The notes beneath the pieces are model-generated. The model made no database searches, was not told where the DNA came from, and saw nothing but the letters and a program-made list of their open reading frames with translations. Shown here in pieces: positions 1 to 8,308 of a stretch of 57,234 nt of DNA. The stretch is from an uncultured Actinomycetes bacterium (GTDB lineage Bacteria > Actinomycetota > Actinomycetes > Nanopelagicales > Nanopelagicaceae): NCBI GenBank assembly GCA_903878415.1, contig CAIRHO010000040.1, positions 1 to 57,234 on the forward strand, given 5' to 3'. The position numbers were made by a program, and so were the translations under genes. The stretch's first letter is position 1, and every line of letters starts with the position of its first letter.

Positions 1-1104
1 ATGGCCGCCCGTGAATTTGAGTTAGAGATTGCTGCGTTAAGCGGCACCCTCGGATCGATTGAAAAAGTGATCGATCTTCCGAAATTACGGATAGCAGCTA
101 AAGAATTAGAAGAAGCTGCCGGCGTTCCAAACCTTTGGGACGATCCTGAAGCTGCTCAGAAAGTTACTAGCCAACTGTCCAGAGTGCAGAGCGACATCAA
201 TCGAGTCTCATCCCTTAGACAACGCCTAGATGACCTTCCAGTTTTACTTGAATTAGCTAGAGGCGAAGAAGACCAGAGCGCACTTGAAGATGCTGGCAAA
301 GAATTAGATTCGGTCACAAAAGCAATCAGTGAATTAGAAGTTCAAACTCTATTAAGTGGCGAGTATGACCACCGCGATGCGCTCGTAACAATTCGCTCCG
401 AAGCTGGCGGTGTTGATGCTGCCGATTGGGCAGAAATGGTTTCACGAATGTTTCTTCGCTATTGCGAAATCCATAATTACCAGACCCAAGTACTGGAAAC
501 TTCTTATGCTGAAGAAGCTGGAATTAAATCCACTACTTTTAAAGTTGCTGCTCCTTATGCATATGGAACACTTTCAGTGGAACAAGGAACACATCGCTTA
601 GTACGAATCTCACCTTTCGATAGCCAAAATCGTCGCCATACATCTTTTGCTGGCGTTGAAGTTGTTCCAGTTGTAGATCAAAGTGATCATATTGAAATAG
701 ATGAAAAAGATATTCGCATCGATGTTTATCGTTCATCCGGCCCGGGTGGACAAGGTGTTAACACAACAGATTCTGCAGTTCGCATAACGCATATTCCAAG
801 CGGCATAGTGGTTTCATGTCAAAACGAAAGATCTCAAATCCAAAACCGTGCAACTGCAATGGCTGTGCTTCAATCTAAATTATTAGAACGACGCCACCAA
901 GAAGATCGCGCGAAGATGGATGCACTACGCGGCGACAATGCCGGATCTTGGGGAAACCAAATTCGTTCTTATGTATTACATCCGTATCAAATGGTTAAAG
1001 ATCATCGCACTGATTTCGAAACCGGAAATACCCAAGCGGTTTTAAATGGTGAATTAGATGGATTTATTGAAGCGGGCATTAGATGGCGCCGTTCGCAGCG
1101 CTAA
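1..1104 (+). CDS. prfB: Peptide chain release factor 2
   Basis: RF2 recognises UGA and UAA stop codons on the ribosome and triggers peptide release. The 367-residue protein has the SPF anticodon-like tripeptide at 204-206 (RF1 would have PxT) and the catalytic GGQ at 249-251 in a [14 protein letters not shown] context. The window opens on its ATG and the N-terminus matches the usual actinobacterial RF2 beginning, so I take base 1 as the start, although an upstream start cannot be excluded. No in-frame UGA frameshift site like that of E. coli is present near codon 25. The position before GGQ that is Ala or Thr in other RF2s is Ser here. It lies upstream of ftsE-ftsX-smpB, the order known from mycobacteria. 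Confidence 0.96.
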   Translation: MAAREFELEIAALSGTLGSIEKVIDLPKLRIAAKELEEAAGVPNLWDDPEAAQKVTSQLSRVQSDINRVSSLRQRLDDLPVLLELARGEEDQSALEDAGKELDSVTKAISELEVQTLLSGEYDHRDALVTIRSEAGGVDAADWAEMVSRMFLRYCEIHNYQTQVLETSYAEEAGIKSTTFKVAAPYAYGTLSVEQGTHRLVRISPFDSQNRRHTSFAGVEVVPVVDQSDHIEIDEKDIRIDVYRSSGPGGQGVNTTDSAVRITHIPSGIVVSCQNERSQIQNRATAMAVLQSKLLERRHQEDRAKMDALRGDNAGSWGNQIRSYVLHPYQMVKDHRTDFETGNTQAVLNGELDGFIEAGIRWRRSQR

Positions 1105-1212
1105 ATTACTTTTAATTAAAAATGTGAGATATCTCCTGCAATATCCGCGTAATTAGGCGATATCCTCAGGAAAATAGCCGAGTTTCATTCACATGTATGG
1201 CGACAATAACAA

Positions 1213-1218
1213 TAAAAT
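1213..1218 (+). promoter_or_regulatory. -10 element of ftsE, leaderless
   Basis: TAAAAT ends exactly 6 nt before the ftsE ATG and there is no Shine-Dalgarno sequence, so transcription probably starts at or next to the start codon. Confidence 0.5.
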
Positions 1219-1224
1219 AAAGAC

Positions 1225-1914
1225 ATGATTCGCTTTGAGAAAGTCACCAAGTCCTATCCTAAAACGGAGCAGCCTGCGCTAAATCAAGTTGATCTCAATG
1301 TGGAAAAAGGCGAATTCGTTTTCTTAGTTGGACTTTCCGGATCTGGTAAATCAACATTCTTGCGTTTGGTTTTACGGGAAGAGAAACCCACATCTGGGAT
1401 TATTCATGTTGCTGGTAAAGATCTTGCCACGCTCTCTAATTATAAAGTTCCAGAATTGCGTCGCCAAGTCGGAACGGTATTTCAAGACTTTAGATTATTA
1501 AATAATAAAACAGTTTTTGAGAACGTAGCATTTACATTGCACGTGCTCGGATATTCAAAGAAAGAGATTGCGCGTGAAGTTCCAGAGGTTTTAGAACTTG
1601 TTGGCTTGGAAGAGAAGTTAGATCGAAAGCCAGGAGAGTTATCTGGTGGTGAACAACAACGAGTAGCGATTGCTAGAGCTTACGTAAGCCGTCCGGCAAT
1701 TCTGATTGCTGATGAACCAACCGGAAATCTAGATCCCGCAACATCTGTAGGAATTATGAAACTACTCGACCGAATTAATCGTGATGGCACAACAGTTGTT
1801 ATGGCTACTCACGATGCTGGAATTGTGGATCAAATGCGGAAACGAGTTATCGAACTTGAAGCGGGCCATGTGATCCGTGACCAAGCTCGAGGTGTCTACG
1901 GATATACCGGCTGA
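1225..1914 (+). CDS. ftsE: Cell division ATP-binding protein FtsE
   Basis: FtsE is the ABC-type ATPase of the FtsEX complex, which in actinobacteria controls peptidoglycan hydrolase activity at the division site. The 229 residues contain a Walker A variant GLSGSGKS near residue 37, a Q-loop (TVFQDFRLL), the signature [14 protein letters not shown] and Walker [12 protein letters not shown], all intact. Length is normal for the family. ftsX follows after 51 bases and has its own strong ribosome binding site. Confidence 0.95.
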   Translation: MIRFEKVTKSYPKTEQPALNQVDLNVEKGEFVFLVGLSGSGKSTFLRLVLREEKPTSGIIHVAGKDLATLSNYKVPELRRQVGTVFQDFRLLNNKTVFENVAFTLHVLGYSKKEIAREVPEVLELVGLEEKLDRKPGELSGGEQQRVAIARAYVSRPAILIADEPTGNLDPATSVGIMKLLDRINRDGTTVVMATHDAGIVDQMRKRVIELEAGHVIRDQARGVYGYTG

Positions 1915-1965
1915 TTTCAGATAAAGTAAATTAATTAAGCAGAAGAGAAGGGAAGGAGGAGAGAT

Positions 1966-2868
1966 ATGCGCGCGGGATTTCTGATGAGCGAAGTCGGTAT
2001 TGGACTTCGACGCAACTTAACCATGACATTTGCGGTAATTATAACCGTGGCGATTTCACTCTCACTTCTTGGTATCGGCTTTCTTTCAAATGCCCAAGTG
2101 CGCGTAATGAAAGATTATTGGTACGACAAAATTGAGGTTTCGGTATATCTATGCGGATCTCTCTCTGAATCTGCATCATGTTCCGGTGGCGTAATAACAG
2201 ATGGTCAACGTGTTGAGATCCAAAAAGACTTACAAGATCTGCCAGCAGTCCAGAGTGTTTATTACGAATCCCAAGGTGAAGCATTTACTCGCTTCCAAGA
2301 AAGATTTAAAGGTTCGGCAATTGCGCAGAATGTTACGCAAGACCAATTACCTGAATCGTTCCGAGTTAAGCTGAAAGATCCAACTCAATTTGCGGTAGTA
2401 GAAAGCGCGTTCTCGGGACGGCCAGGAGTTGATGTTGTGCAAGACCAGCGTTCTATCCTGGAGAAATTCTTCAAGTTACTAAATGTACTAAGAGATGGTG
2501 CACTTGCGATCGGGTTGGCTAGCGTGCTTACCGCCGCTCTATTAATAAGTAACACGCTCCGCCTTGCTGCATTCAATCGCCGCCGCGAAACTAATGTAAT
2601 GAAATTAGTTGGCGCAAGCTCTTTATCAATTCAATTACCTTTCTTACTTGAAGGCGTATTTGCGGCGATAATCGGTTGGTTATTTTCTACCGGACTACTT
2701 GCAACATTTAAGTTAGTAATAGATCAACGTGTAGCGCCACTTTTAACATTTACAAACTTCTTTGGATGGCGAGACGTTTGGGTGACATCGGCTTACTTAT
2801 TACTAACCGGTTTAGGCGTATCTGCCATTGCCTCCACTCTCACACTTCGCAAATATCTCAAGGTCTAG
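1966..2868 (+). CDS. ftsX: Cell division protein FtsX
   Basis: FtsX is the membrane partner of FtsE. The 300-residue protein shows the expected plan: a first membrane helix around residues 17-39, a large outside domain of about 140 residues with two cysteines in CGSLSESASC, then three helices (about 172-195, 220-247, 270-290). The start is supported by a strong GGAGGAG ribosome binding site 7 bases upstream. It probably passes the ATPase signal to a secreted cell-wall hydrolase; no such hydrolase is adjacent. Confidence 0.94.
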   Translation: MRAGFLMSEVGIGLRRNLTMTFAVIITVAISLSLLGIGFLSNAQVRVMKDYWYDKIEVSVYLCGSLSESASCSGGVITDGQRVEIQKDLQDLPAVQSVYYESQGEAFTRFQERFKGSAIAQNVTQDQLPESFRVKLKDPTQFAVVESAFSGRPGVDVVQDQRSILEKFFKLLNVLRDGALAIGLASVLTAALLISNTLRLAAFNRRRETNVMKLVGASSLSIQLPFLLEGVFAAIIGWLFSTGLLATFKLVIDQRVAPLLTFTNFFGWRDVWVTSAYLLLTGLGVSAIASTLTLRKYLKV

Positions 2869-2932
2869 TACTTTTAACCTCCAATAAGTCCTTCGTAAAG
2901 CGCGACGGATAGCTTCCCAGGAGTGTGTTGAA

Positions 2933-4120
2933 ATGGTGCGCGAACCAGACTTTTTGCGCCCTTCAATTATTACCAAGATAAAAGCAAAAATTCTAAAACC
3001 GCTTAGCGGGAATTCATTTCGAGCAAGCGGCATCATTTTCATAGTAATGACCCTTGTTTTCGCAATCGGATACTCGACTGGAATTAGGAATTCTGATGGT
3101 CCCGTTGACGAAGCTATTAAAGAAATAACATCTGCGGGACAGTCCAAGGTTACAAAGCAAATATTGCAACGGGCAGCAATCGAAGGTGCGATCAAGGCAT
3201 CGGGAGATCAGTGGTCAAATTATTTCCCTACAAGTGCGCTTGATATATTTCAAGACCAATTAAATAACCAGTACACCGGTGTTGGAATTATTTTAAGACG
3301 GCCCACCACGGGAGTTCTAGAGATTGCAAGTGTTGAAGCAACCTCTCCGGCCGCCGCTGCGGGGATAAAAGTAAGCGACCAATTAATTGAAATTAATGGC
3401 ACCGATGTACAAGGTGCATCACTACCATCGGCGATTGCAATGCTTCGTGGAAACATCGGCAAGAAAGTTGATTTGCTTATACTTAGAAACGGAAAGAATA
3501 TTTTGGTTTCGCTGAAACGAGCCAAAATAACTGCGAAAAATGTCGAGATATCAACCATCTCCAAAGATGTAGCGCTATTAACAATTTCATCTTTTTCTTC
3601 ATTAACTGCGAACGATGTGGAATGGTTTCTAACCAACACTCCTCATAGCAAGGGGATAATTATAGATTTAAGAAATAACCCTGGCGGGATTGTTGAAGAA
3701 GCGGTTGGAGTTGCCCGTCAATTTATTAACGGTGGAGTTATTGTTTCTTATCAGAAGGCATCAGGCGAAAAAGTTCTCTTTAAATCCACCGAAACTGGCG
3801 CAGATCAAGCTCCGCTAATTGTTTTGATTAATAGATCAACCGCAAGTGCTGCCGAGATATTGGCGGCAGCGCTACAAGATAGGAATAGAGCAGTAATCCT
3901 TGGTGAGAAGAGTTATGGCAAGGGAACAGTGCAAGAGTTTAAAACGTTGAACGATGGCTCAAAACTTGAATTAACAGTTGCCTTTTACCGATCGCCCTCT
4001 GGAAGATTGATTGAAGGAAAAGGTGTTATGCCAGATTTAGTGGTTCCAGAGAGTGTGATTGCAAGCAAATCGCTACAAGTGCTTGGCGGTTTAGCCTCAT
4101 TGATTACGCCTAATAATTGA
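2933..4120 (+). CDS. S41 family C-terminal processing peptidase (CtpA-like)
   Basis: A membrane-anchored serine protease of 395 residues. A cytoplasmic basic N-terminus is followed by one membrane helix (about 32-48), a PDZ domain (about 112-196, with GVGI and the SPAAAAGIKVSDQLIEING segment) and the S41 catalytic domain. The catalytic Ser is in STASAAE (S305) and the Lys in YGKG (K330), so the Ser-Lys dyad is intact. The start follows an AGGAG site. Such proteases trim exported proteins or control wall enzymes. Its place between ftsX and smpB may be functional or only positional; the substrate is unknown. Confidence 0.9.
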   Translation: MVREPDFLRPSIITKIKAKILKPLSGNSFRASGIIFIVMTLVFAIGYSTGIRNSDGPVDEAIKEITSAGQSKVTKQILQRAAIEGAIKASGDQWSNYFPTSALDIFQDQLNNQYTGVGIILRRPTTGVLEIASVEATSPAAAAGIKVSDQLIEINGTDVQGASLPSAIAMLRGNIGKKVDLLILRNGKNILVSLKRAKITAKNVEISTISKDVALLTISSFSSLTANDVEWFLTNTPHSKGIIIDLRNNPGGIVEEAVGVARQFINGGVIVSYQKASGEKVLFKSTETGADQAPLIVLINRSTASAAEILAAALQDRNRAVILGEKSYGKGTVQEFKTLNDGSKLELTVAFYRSPSGRLIEGKGVMPDLVVPESVIASKSLQVLGGLASLITPNN

Positions 4121-4157
4121 AATCACCAAATAATTAACGATTCTATTTCGCACCCGT

Positions 4158-4163
4158 TACCCT
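4158..4163 (+). promoter_or_regulatory. -10 element of smpB, leaderless
   Basis: TACCCT ends 6 nt before the smpB ATG, with no Shine-Dalgarno sequence in between. Confidence 0.5.
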
Positions 4164-4169
4164 TAAGCC

Positions 4170-4688
4170 ATGGTTAAGGAAGTCGGACGTAAACTCATCG
4201 CGCAAAATAAAAAGGCGCGCCATGATTACTTCATAGAAGATGTTTATGAATGTGGTCTTGTGTTAACCGGTACGGAAGTGAAATCGCTTCGGGCTGGTCG
4301 AGCATCGCTCATTGACGGCTTCGCCATGGTTATTGATGGCGAGTTGTGGCTTAGTGGGGTACATATTCCGGAATATACGGAAGGTACTTGGACTAATCAC
4401 ACGCCCCGACGAGATCGAAAATTACTGTTACATAAGAAAGAGATCACAAAGTTAATTGGAAAAACTAAAGAGAGCGGCTTAACTCTAATTCCGATTTCGC
4501 TCTACTTTAAAGATGGCAAAGCCAAGATAGAACTTGGATTGGCTAAGGGTAAGAAAGCGCACGATAAACGGGCTTCGCTTATGGAACGCGAAGCTGGTCG
4601 AGAAATCGCGCGCGAAATGTCGCGTAATTTGAGCGGTAAGAATGTTGGGCGTAGCAATCCGCGTAAATCCAATAAGTATGACGATTAA
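4170..4688 (+). CDS. smpB: SsrA-binding protein SmpB
   Basis: SmpB binds tmRNA and brings it to stalled ribosomes for trans-translation. The 172-residue protein carries the family hallmarks: [31 protein letters not shown], the YTEGTW segment, and a basic disordered tail (KGKKAHDKR onward) that enters the mRNA channel. Its RNA partner ssrA begins 58 bases downstream on the same strand, so both components of the rescue system are encoded together. Confidence 0.97.
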   Translation: MVKEVGRKLIAQNKKARHDYFIEDVYECGLVLTGTEVKSLRAGRASLIDGFAMVIDGELWLSGVHIPEYTEGTWTNHTPRRDRKLLLHKKEITKLIGKTKESGLTLIPISLYFKDGKAKIELGLAKGKKAHDKRASLMEREAGREIAREMSRNLSGKNVGRSNPRKSNKYDD

Positions 4689-4727
4689 TCTCGGTATTTA
4701 CTTTTACTTTATTAACGTACAATTAGC

Positions 4728-4733
4728 TAGCTT
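4728..4733 (+). promoter_or_regulatory. Putative -10 element of ssrA
   Basis: TACAAT lies 12 bases before the mature tmRNA 5' end, a plausible spacing for a short processed 5' leader. A TTTACT about 19 bases upstream could be a weak -35. Confidence 0.45.
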
Positions 4734-4745
4734 TCTAACTCCCAT

Positions 4746-5117
4746 GGGGGTGAACGGTCTCGACTTTGGATGTTGGGACAGGGGAAGCGGGCCGAGGAAG
4801 CCGGGATGATCTCGTAAACCAAAAACCCGTGCAAACAATCAAGCGCCAGTACAACTGCCGCTGATTACGCTCTCGCTGCATAAGCGAGCCTCGTAATCCG
4901 TTAGCCCAAGTGCGCCCTCGCCTTGGAATCTAGCGCCGACAGAGGGCTTACTTATTCATAAGGTTGCGATTATGAATCGGGAAATCTTACGCAAATGAGT
5001 TCGTTGACTACATGTGCGCGTGAGAGTCAGAGCTGAGAAAACGAATAGCGCACTACGCCCGTAGAAGCCCTGTTTTAGTACCAGAGGACCCGGGTTCGAT
5101 TCCCGGCACCTCCACCA
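4746..5117 (+). ncRNA. ssrA: Transfer-messenger RNA (tmRNA)
   Basis: The 5' GGGGGTG pairs with CACCTCC at the 3' end, followed by A and an encoded CCA (5115-5117), forming the tRNA-like acceptor; the T-arm GGGTTCGATTCCC is present just before. The start matches the conserved tmRNA opening GTGAACGGTCTCGACTTT. By alignment with the mycobacterial resume region (AAGC before a GCC codon) the tag reading frame is 4845-4883 and encodes ASTTAADYALAA followed by TAA, 12 residues like the mycobacterial tag. The tag ends in ALAA, the usual ClpXP degradation signal. smpB lies immediately upstream. Confidence 0.95.
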
Positions 5118-5186
5118 TCTTTTACTTGCGCGTTCCAAAAATAATTAGCGGTATCCGCCACGAGCGCCAACGATGAATTACTTTAC

Positions 5187-5432
5187 TTAATTAACAATTC
5201 CATAAATAAGTACCCCTATGAAGAGAACCCAGACAATTTGATTTAATGGTTTCTTCAATAATGACTTAGAGGTACTCGGTAAAAACGAGAGCACCAAAAT
5301 AAGTATTCCAGTTAAAATAATAATCGCGCTATGGGTTGCAACGCTAGAAGTGCCAGTTTGGTAACGCCAGTTTAGAAATCCGACTGCAAAAAGGGTATAA
5401 CCAGCTACACGAAAATAATTTAGTGGGTTCAT
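5187..5432 (-). CDS. Small membrane protein of unknown function
   Basis: I do not recognise a family. The 81 residues predict about three membrane helices (roughly 8-22, 33-50 and 65-79) with a basic loop SLLKK between the last two. Support for it being real: its ATG is preceded 6 nt upstream by TACATT, the leaderless promoter pattern seen across this window, and it fills an otherwise empty interval. It lies 19 bases downstream of another small membrane protein on the same strand. No function is proposed. Confidence 0.6.
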   Translation of the reverse strand: MNPLNYFRVAGYTLFAVGFLNWRYQTGTSSVATHSAIIILTGILILVLSFLPSTSKSLLKKPLNQIVWVLFIGVLIYGIVN

Positions 5433-5438
5433 CTACAA

Positions 5439-5444
5439 AATGTA
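5439..5444 (-). promoter_or_regulatory. -10 element of the 5187-5432 gene, leaderless
   Basis: On the minus strand TACATT ends 6 nt before the ATG at 5432. Confidence 0.45.
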
Positions 5445-5451
5445 GCCCAAA

Positions 5452-5757
5452 TCAATCCTGAATTAAACCCTTATCGGGATTCCGATTTCCGCGCATCTGT
5501 TTAATAGTTCGATAAAGGGCAAAGGTTGAAACTCCGAAACCAAATAAGCCATAGAGACGGCCACCAAGTCCAATATTTGCGGTCATGAAAATTACCCCAA
5601 TAAATATTGCAGGGAGCGAGAAGAGAATTACCGCTCCAACTCTTAACTTGTTAAGAGAGGATTTAGCTGGCTCGATAAATGTAAGCCCGAGTGCAATGGG
5701 TCCACCAACAACAGTTATGGCTGCCATTAGGGCTACTAGAAATGCAAGTGATTCCAT
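5452..5757 (-). CDS. Small membrane protein of unknown function
   Basis: No family recognised. The 101-residue product has about three hydrophobic helices (4-27, 40-60, 65-83) and a charged tail. A longer frame begins at 5775, but I chose the ATG at 5757 because TATGGT stands exactly 6 nt upstream of it, matching the leaderless pattern elsewhere in the window; the longer start has no such signal. It sits between the DUF222-HNH gene and the other small membrane protein, all on the minus strand, so the three could be partly co-transcribed. Confidence 0.6.
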   Translation of the reverse strand: MESLAFLVALMAAITVVGGPIALGLTFIEPAKSSLNKLRVGAVILFSLPAIFIGVIFMTANIGLGGRLYGLFGFGVSTFALYRTIKQMRGNRNPDKGLIQD

Positions 5758-5763
5758 TGTTAA

Positions 5764-5769
5764 ACCATA
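5764..5769 (-). promoter_or_regulatory. -10 element of the 5452-5757 gene, leaderless
   Basis: On the minus strand TATGGT ends 6 nt before the ATG at 5757; it decides the start codon. Confidence 0.45.
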
Positions 5770-5786
5770 GAGCATTCAAAGACGCT

Positions 5787-7106
5787 TCAGGCTGCATCAT
5801 TAATGGGGCGAGCGGGAACTTGGTAAATCTTTCCAGTCGGTGAAGTCCAAGTACAAGATCCATCACCTCTGCTCTTTAATTCCCAACCGCCGTGAGTCTT
5901 CATTCGATGGTGGCGTCTACATAAAACGCCTAAGTTTGAAATTGAGGTTTCACCTCCCGTATCCCAACTTTTTGCATGATCGATATCGCCAACTCTGGCC
6001 GGTTGTCTACAACCTGGGAATCGGCAAGTGCGATCACGTGCAGTAAGAAAATCAATTAGCGCTTGCGGTGGTTCATAAGTTTCGCGTCCTAAATCGAGAA
6101 GTTCGCCATTTACAGGATCAGTAATAAATCTTTTCCACTTGCCATCCGCAGCAAGATCACGTGCAACAGATGCCGGGATTGCTCCATAGCCGGCAAGAAT
6201 TCCAGGATTTTCAGTTAAGCCAAGGAGTGTTGGTAAATCAATAGTTAAATTAACGGTAACTGGTCGTCTATGTGGTTTATAGGAATCCACATTGTTCGCG
6301 AGAAAAGTTGCTGCTAAAGAGGTAAGTGCATCTGCGCGTTTCATATCTAAAGTTCTTTCATCATCTAAAGGCGAAATGCTCACATCACTACCATTTATTT
6401 CAGATTCATGTCTAGCTAGCGCATCAATTGCAAGCATTACAGTTTGAGCATCAGCCGCTGGCAACAGCGCAACTATGGTTGCCATGCCATCTGGTTCGGA
6501 GTACATAGTAACTTTTCGGCAATCACGAGCGTGCTCCGCAGCGGCTTCGAATATTTCTGGCGAGAGTCTTGCAATCGTGCCTCGTACTTTATTGGCAACT
6601 TGAATTGGTGTATGAAACTCCGCGTGTGAAATAGCTTTAAGTTCAATTTCTGTTATGGCAGCGGCTGATAAACCTTTACCAATTACTTCAGCGCTTTCAC
6701 GAGCGATTACCGAAGCATGTGCCGCGGAAATTTCACCATTCGCCAATGCGGCACATGTTTTAGGTAAATAATTTACGAGAGTACGAGCAATATCGATACG
6801 GATTTGTGCGGTGCCGCTAGATAAGCGGAGCGCTGCAGCAATTTCTTCGCGTTCGGAGTCATCAACCCCGCTCCACATTGAATCTGCTTTTGAGGGTTCA
6901 TTTCCGGCAACTGCGACAATTGCGCTCTGCATCAAAGCCTGCAGCCAGCCAGATTGTTTTTCCAACGCCGCCAAAAAATCAACTCGGCCAGATGGAGATA
7001 GTGAGAATGGGTCAATCGCAACGAGCTCCGTCAGAATTTCGATTCCGGCACGTGTATTAAGTAAACGAAGGATATTTTCATCGGTTAGCTCGGTTGCGAT
7101 CTCCAT
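5787..7106 (-). CDS. DUF222 domain protein with C-terminal HNH endonuclease
   Basis: The 439-residue protein has an N-terminal helical DUF222 region (about 1-330) and a C-terminal HNH nuclease domain with CRFPGC, the catalytic DIDH, the central N of ISNLGVLC and RRHHRMKTHGGW. This is the actinobacterial family that includes the M. tuberculosis 13E12 repeat proteins. A nuclease activity follows from the intact HNH motif; the biological role is not established. It is present as one intact copy with no terminal repeats or attachment sites. An AATACT hexamer lies 6 nt upstream of the ATG. Confidence 0.88.
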   Translation of the reverse strand: MEIATELTDENILRLLNTRAGIEILTELVAIDPFSLSPSGRVDFLAALEKQSGWLQALMQSAIVAVAGNEPSKADSMWSGVDDSEREEIAAALRLSSGTAQIRIDIARTLVNYLPKTCAALANGEISAAHASVIARESAEVIGKGLSAAAITEIELKAISHAEFHTPIQVANKVRGTIARLSPEIFEAAAEHARDCRKVTMYSEPDGMATIVALLPAADAQTVMLAIDALARHESEINGSDVSISPLDDERTLDMKRADALTSLAATFLANNVDSYKPHRRPVTVNLTIDLPTLLGLTENPGILAGYGAIPASVARDLAADGKWKRFITDPVNGELLDLGRETYEPPQALIDFLTARDRTCRFPGCRQPARVGDIDHAKSWDTGGETSISNLGVLCRRHHRMKTHGGWELKSRGDGSCTWTSPTGKIYQVPARPINDAA

Positions 7107-7197
7107 GTGAGAAGTATTTAAAACAGGTCTGACAAAAATTAAAAGTTATTCACACCCGTTAAATTACTTTCAACTTGCATTCCCACCCAAAGTAGTT

Positions 7198-7203
7198 GAA
7201 ACT
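7198..7203 (+). promoter_or_regulatory. Putative -10 element of the pirin gene, leaderless
   Basis: GAAACT ends 6 nt before the ATG at 7210. It matches only the second and last consensus positions, so it is a weaker example. Confidence 0.3.
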
Positions 7204-7209
7204 TCAACC

Positions 7210-8283
7210 ATGCCCGCCGTAACCGTAAAAGATATAACTGTCCTACCGCGCGTAATCGCATCGCCGACTTCACATGCACGCACCGTTAAAAGCGTTACCT
7301 CCGCGCCGCAAGGTTACGAAGGTGAAGGCTTCCCGGTACGACGCGCATTTCATGGCGTGGACCTTGCCGATGTAGATCCATTCATCATGATGGATCAAAT
7401 GGGTGAAGTTGAATATTCACCCGGTGAGCCAAAAGGAACACCGTGGCATCCGCATCGCGGGTTTGAAACTGTCACATACATTATTGATGGCATCTTCGAT
7501 CACTTTGATAATCACGGCGGCGGCGGCACGATTTCAAATGGCGACACGCAATGGATGACTGCTGGTGCGGGAATTTTGCATATCGAAACTCCACCGGAAC
7601 ATTTAGTTATGAGCGGCGGTTTATTTCATGGCTTCCAACTCTGGGTAAATCTTCCGGCAAGTAAGAAGTGGTCAACTCCGGCTTATCAAGATATCCGAGC
7701 TAAGAACGTTGAACTTTTATCTTCTAGCGATGGTGGAACTTTAATTCGCGTTATCGCTGGCGAAGTGGATGGAAATCAAGGTCCAGGTACAACGCAAACG
7801 CCAATCACAATCGTGCATGCAACTTTGCAACCTGGTGCGCAACTTCGATTGCCATGGAATTCTGCATATAACGCACTCGTTTACACGATGAGCGGCCGCG
7901 GCACTGTTGGCGATGAACACCGTCCCGTGCAGATGGGGCAACTTGCAGTATTTGATAGCGCATATGTAGATGGCGATGTATTAGTTGTAACTGCAGATAA
8001 AGCGCAAGAGTCTCGCGCACCAGAAATGGATGTAATCATTCTCGGCGGCGAACCAATTCGGGAACCCGTTGCATGGATGGGCCCATTTGTTATGAATACA
8101 AAGCGCGAAGTCCTGCAAGCATTCGAAGATTTCCAAAAAGGTGTACTTGGAATTGTTCCTGCCGATCACAAGGAATTTGTCCGGCAACGTGGCGCAGCGC
8201 TTAATCGCTCCGGCGAAGGATCAAAGCTAAGTGGCGATATTTTAGGCGTGCATGGCGCACCTACGGAGATGCGAGAAGGTTAA
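7210..8283 (+). CDS. Pirin family protein
   Basis: A two-cupin pirin of 357 residues. The metal site of the N-terminal cupin is recognisable: HPHRGFETV gives two His ligands and AGAGILHIETPPE gives the third His and the Glu. Pirins are non-haem metal proteins; some have quercetin dioxygenase activity and others act as regulators, so the substrate here is open. The protein is longer than the common 230-290 residues, with an extra C-terminal stretch (about 290-357). Divergent from the HNH gene and convergent with pntB. Confidence 0.88.
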   Translation: MPAVTVKDITVLPRVIASPTSHARTVKSVTSAPQGYEGEGFPVRRAFHGVDLADVDPFIMMDQMGEVEYSPGEPKGTPWHPHRGFETVTYIIDGIFDHFDNHGGGGTISNGDTQWMTAGAGILHIETPPEHLVMSGGLFHGFQLWVNLPASKKWSTPAYQDIRAKNVELLSSSDGGTLIRVIAGEVDGNQGPGTTQTPITIVHATLQPGAQLRLPWNSAYNALVYTMSGRGTVGDEHRPVQMGQLAVFDSAYVDGDVLVVTADKAQESRAPEMDVIILGGEPIREPVAWMGPFVMNTKREVLQAFEDFQKGVLGIVPADHKEFVRQRGAALNRSGEGSKLSGDILGVHGAPTEMREG

Positions 8284-8286
8284 GCG

Positions 8287-8308
8287 TTTGTAATTTTTAA
8301 ATTACAAA
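8287..8308. terminator. AT-rich perfect inverted repeat between convergent genes
   Basis: A 10-base arm TTTGTAATTT, a 2-base TT centre and the perfect complement form a 22-base palindrome just after the pirin stop and across the pntB stop. Its position suggests a bidirectional terminator, but the stem has only two G-C pairs, so it is weak. Confidence 0.35.

Noticed and set aside
1-90. Programmed frameshift in prfB
   Set aside because: Reading frame 1 is open from the first codon and no CTTTGA-type slip site is present in the expected place.
2812-3195. 127-residue minus-strand frame across the ftsX/S41 junction
   Set aside because: It overlaps the S41 N-terminus, whose start has a good ribosome binding site, and no promoter or family is apparent.
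4956-5138. Minus-strand 60-residue frame within tmRNA
   Set aside because: It is opposite the tRNA-like domain of ssrA, a structural RNA.
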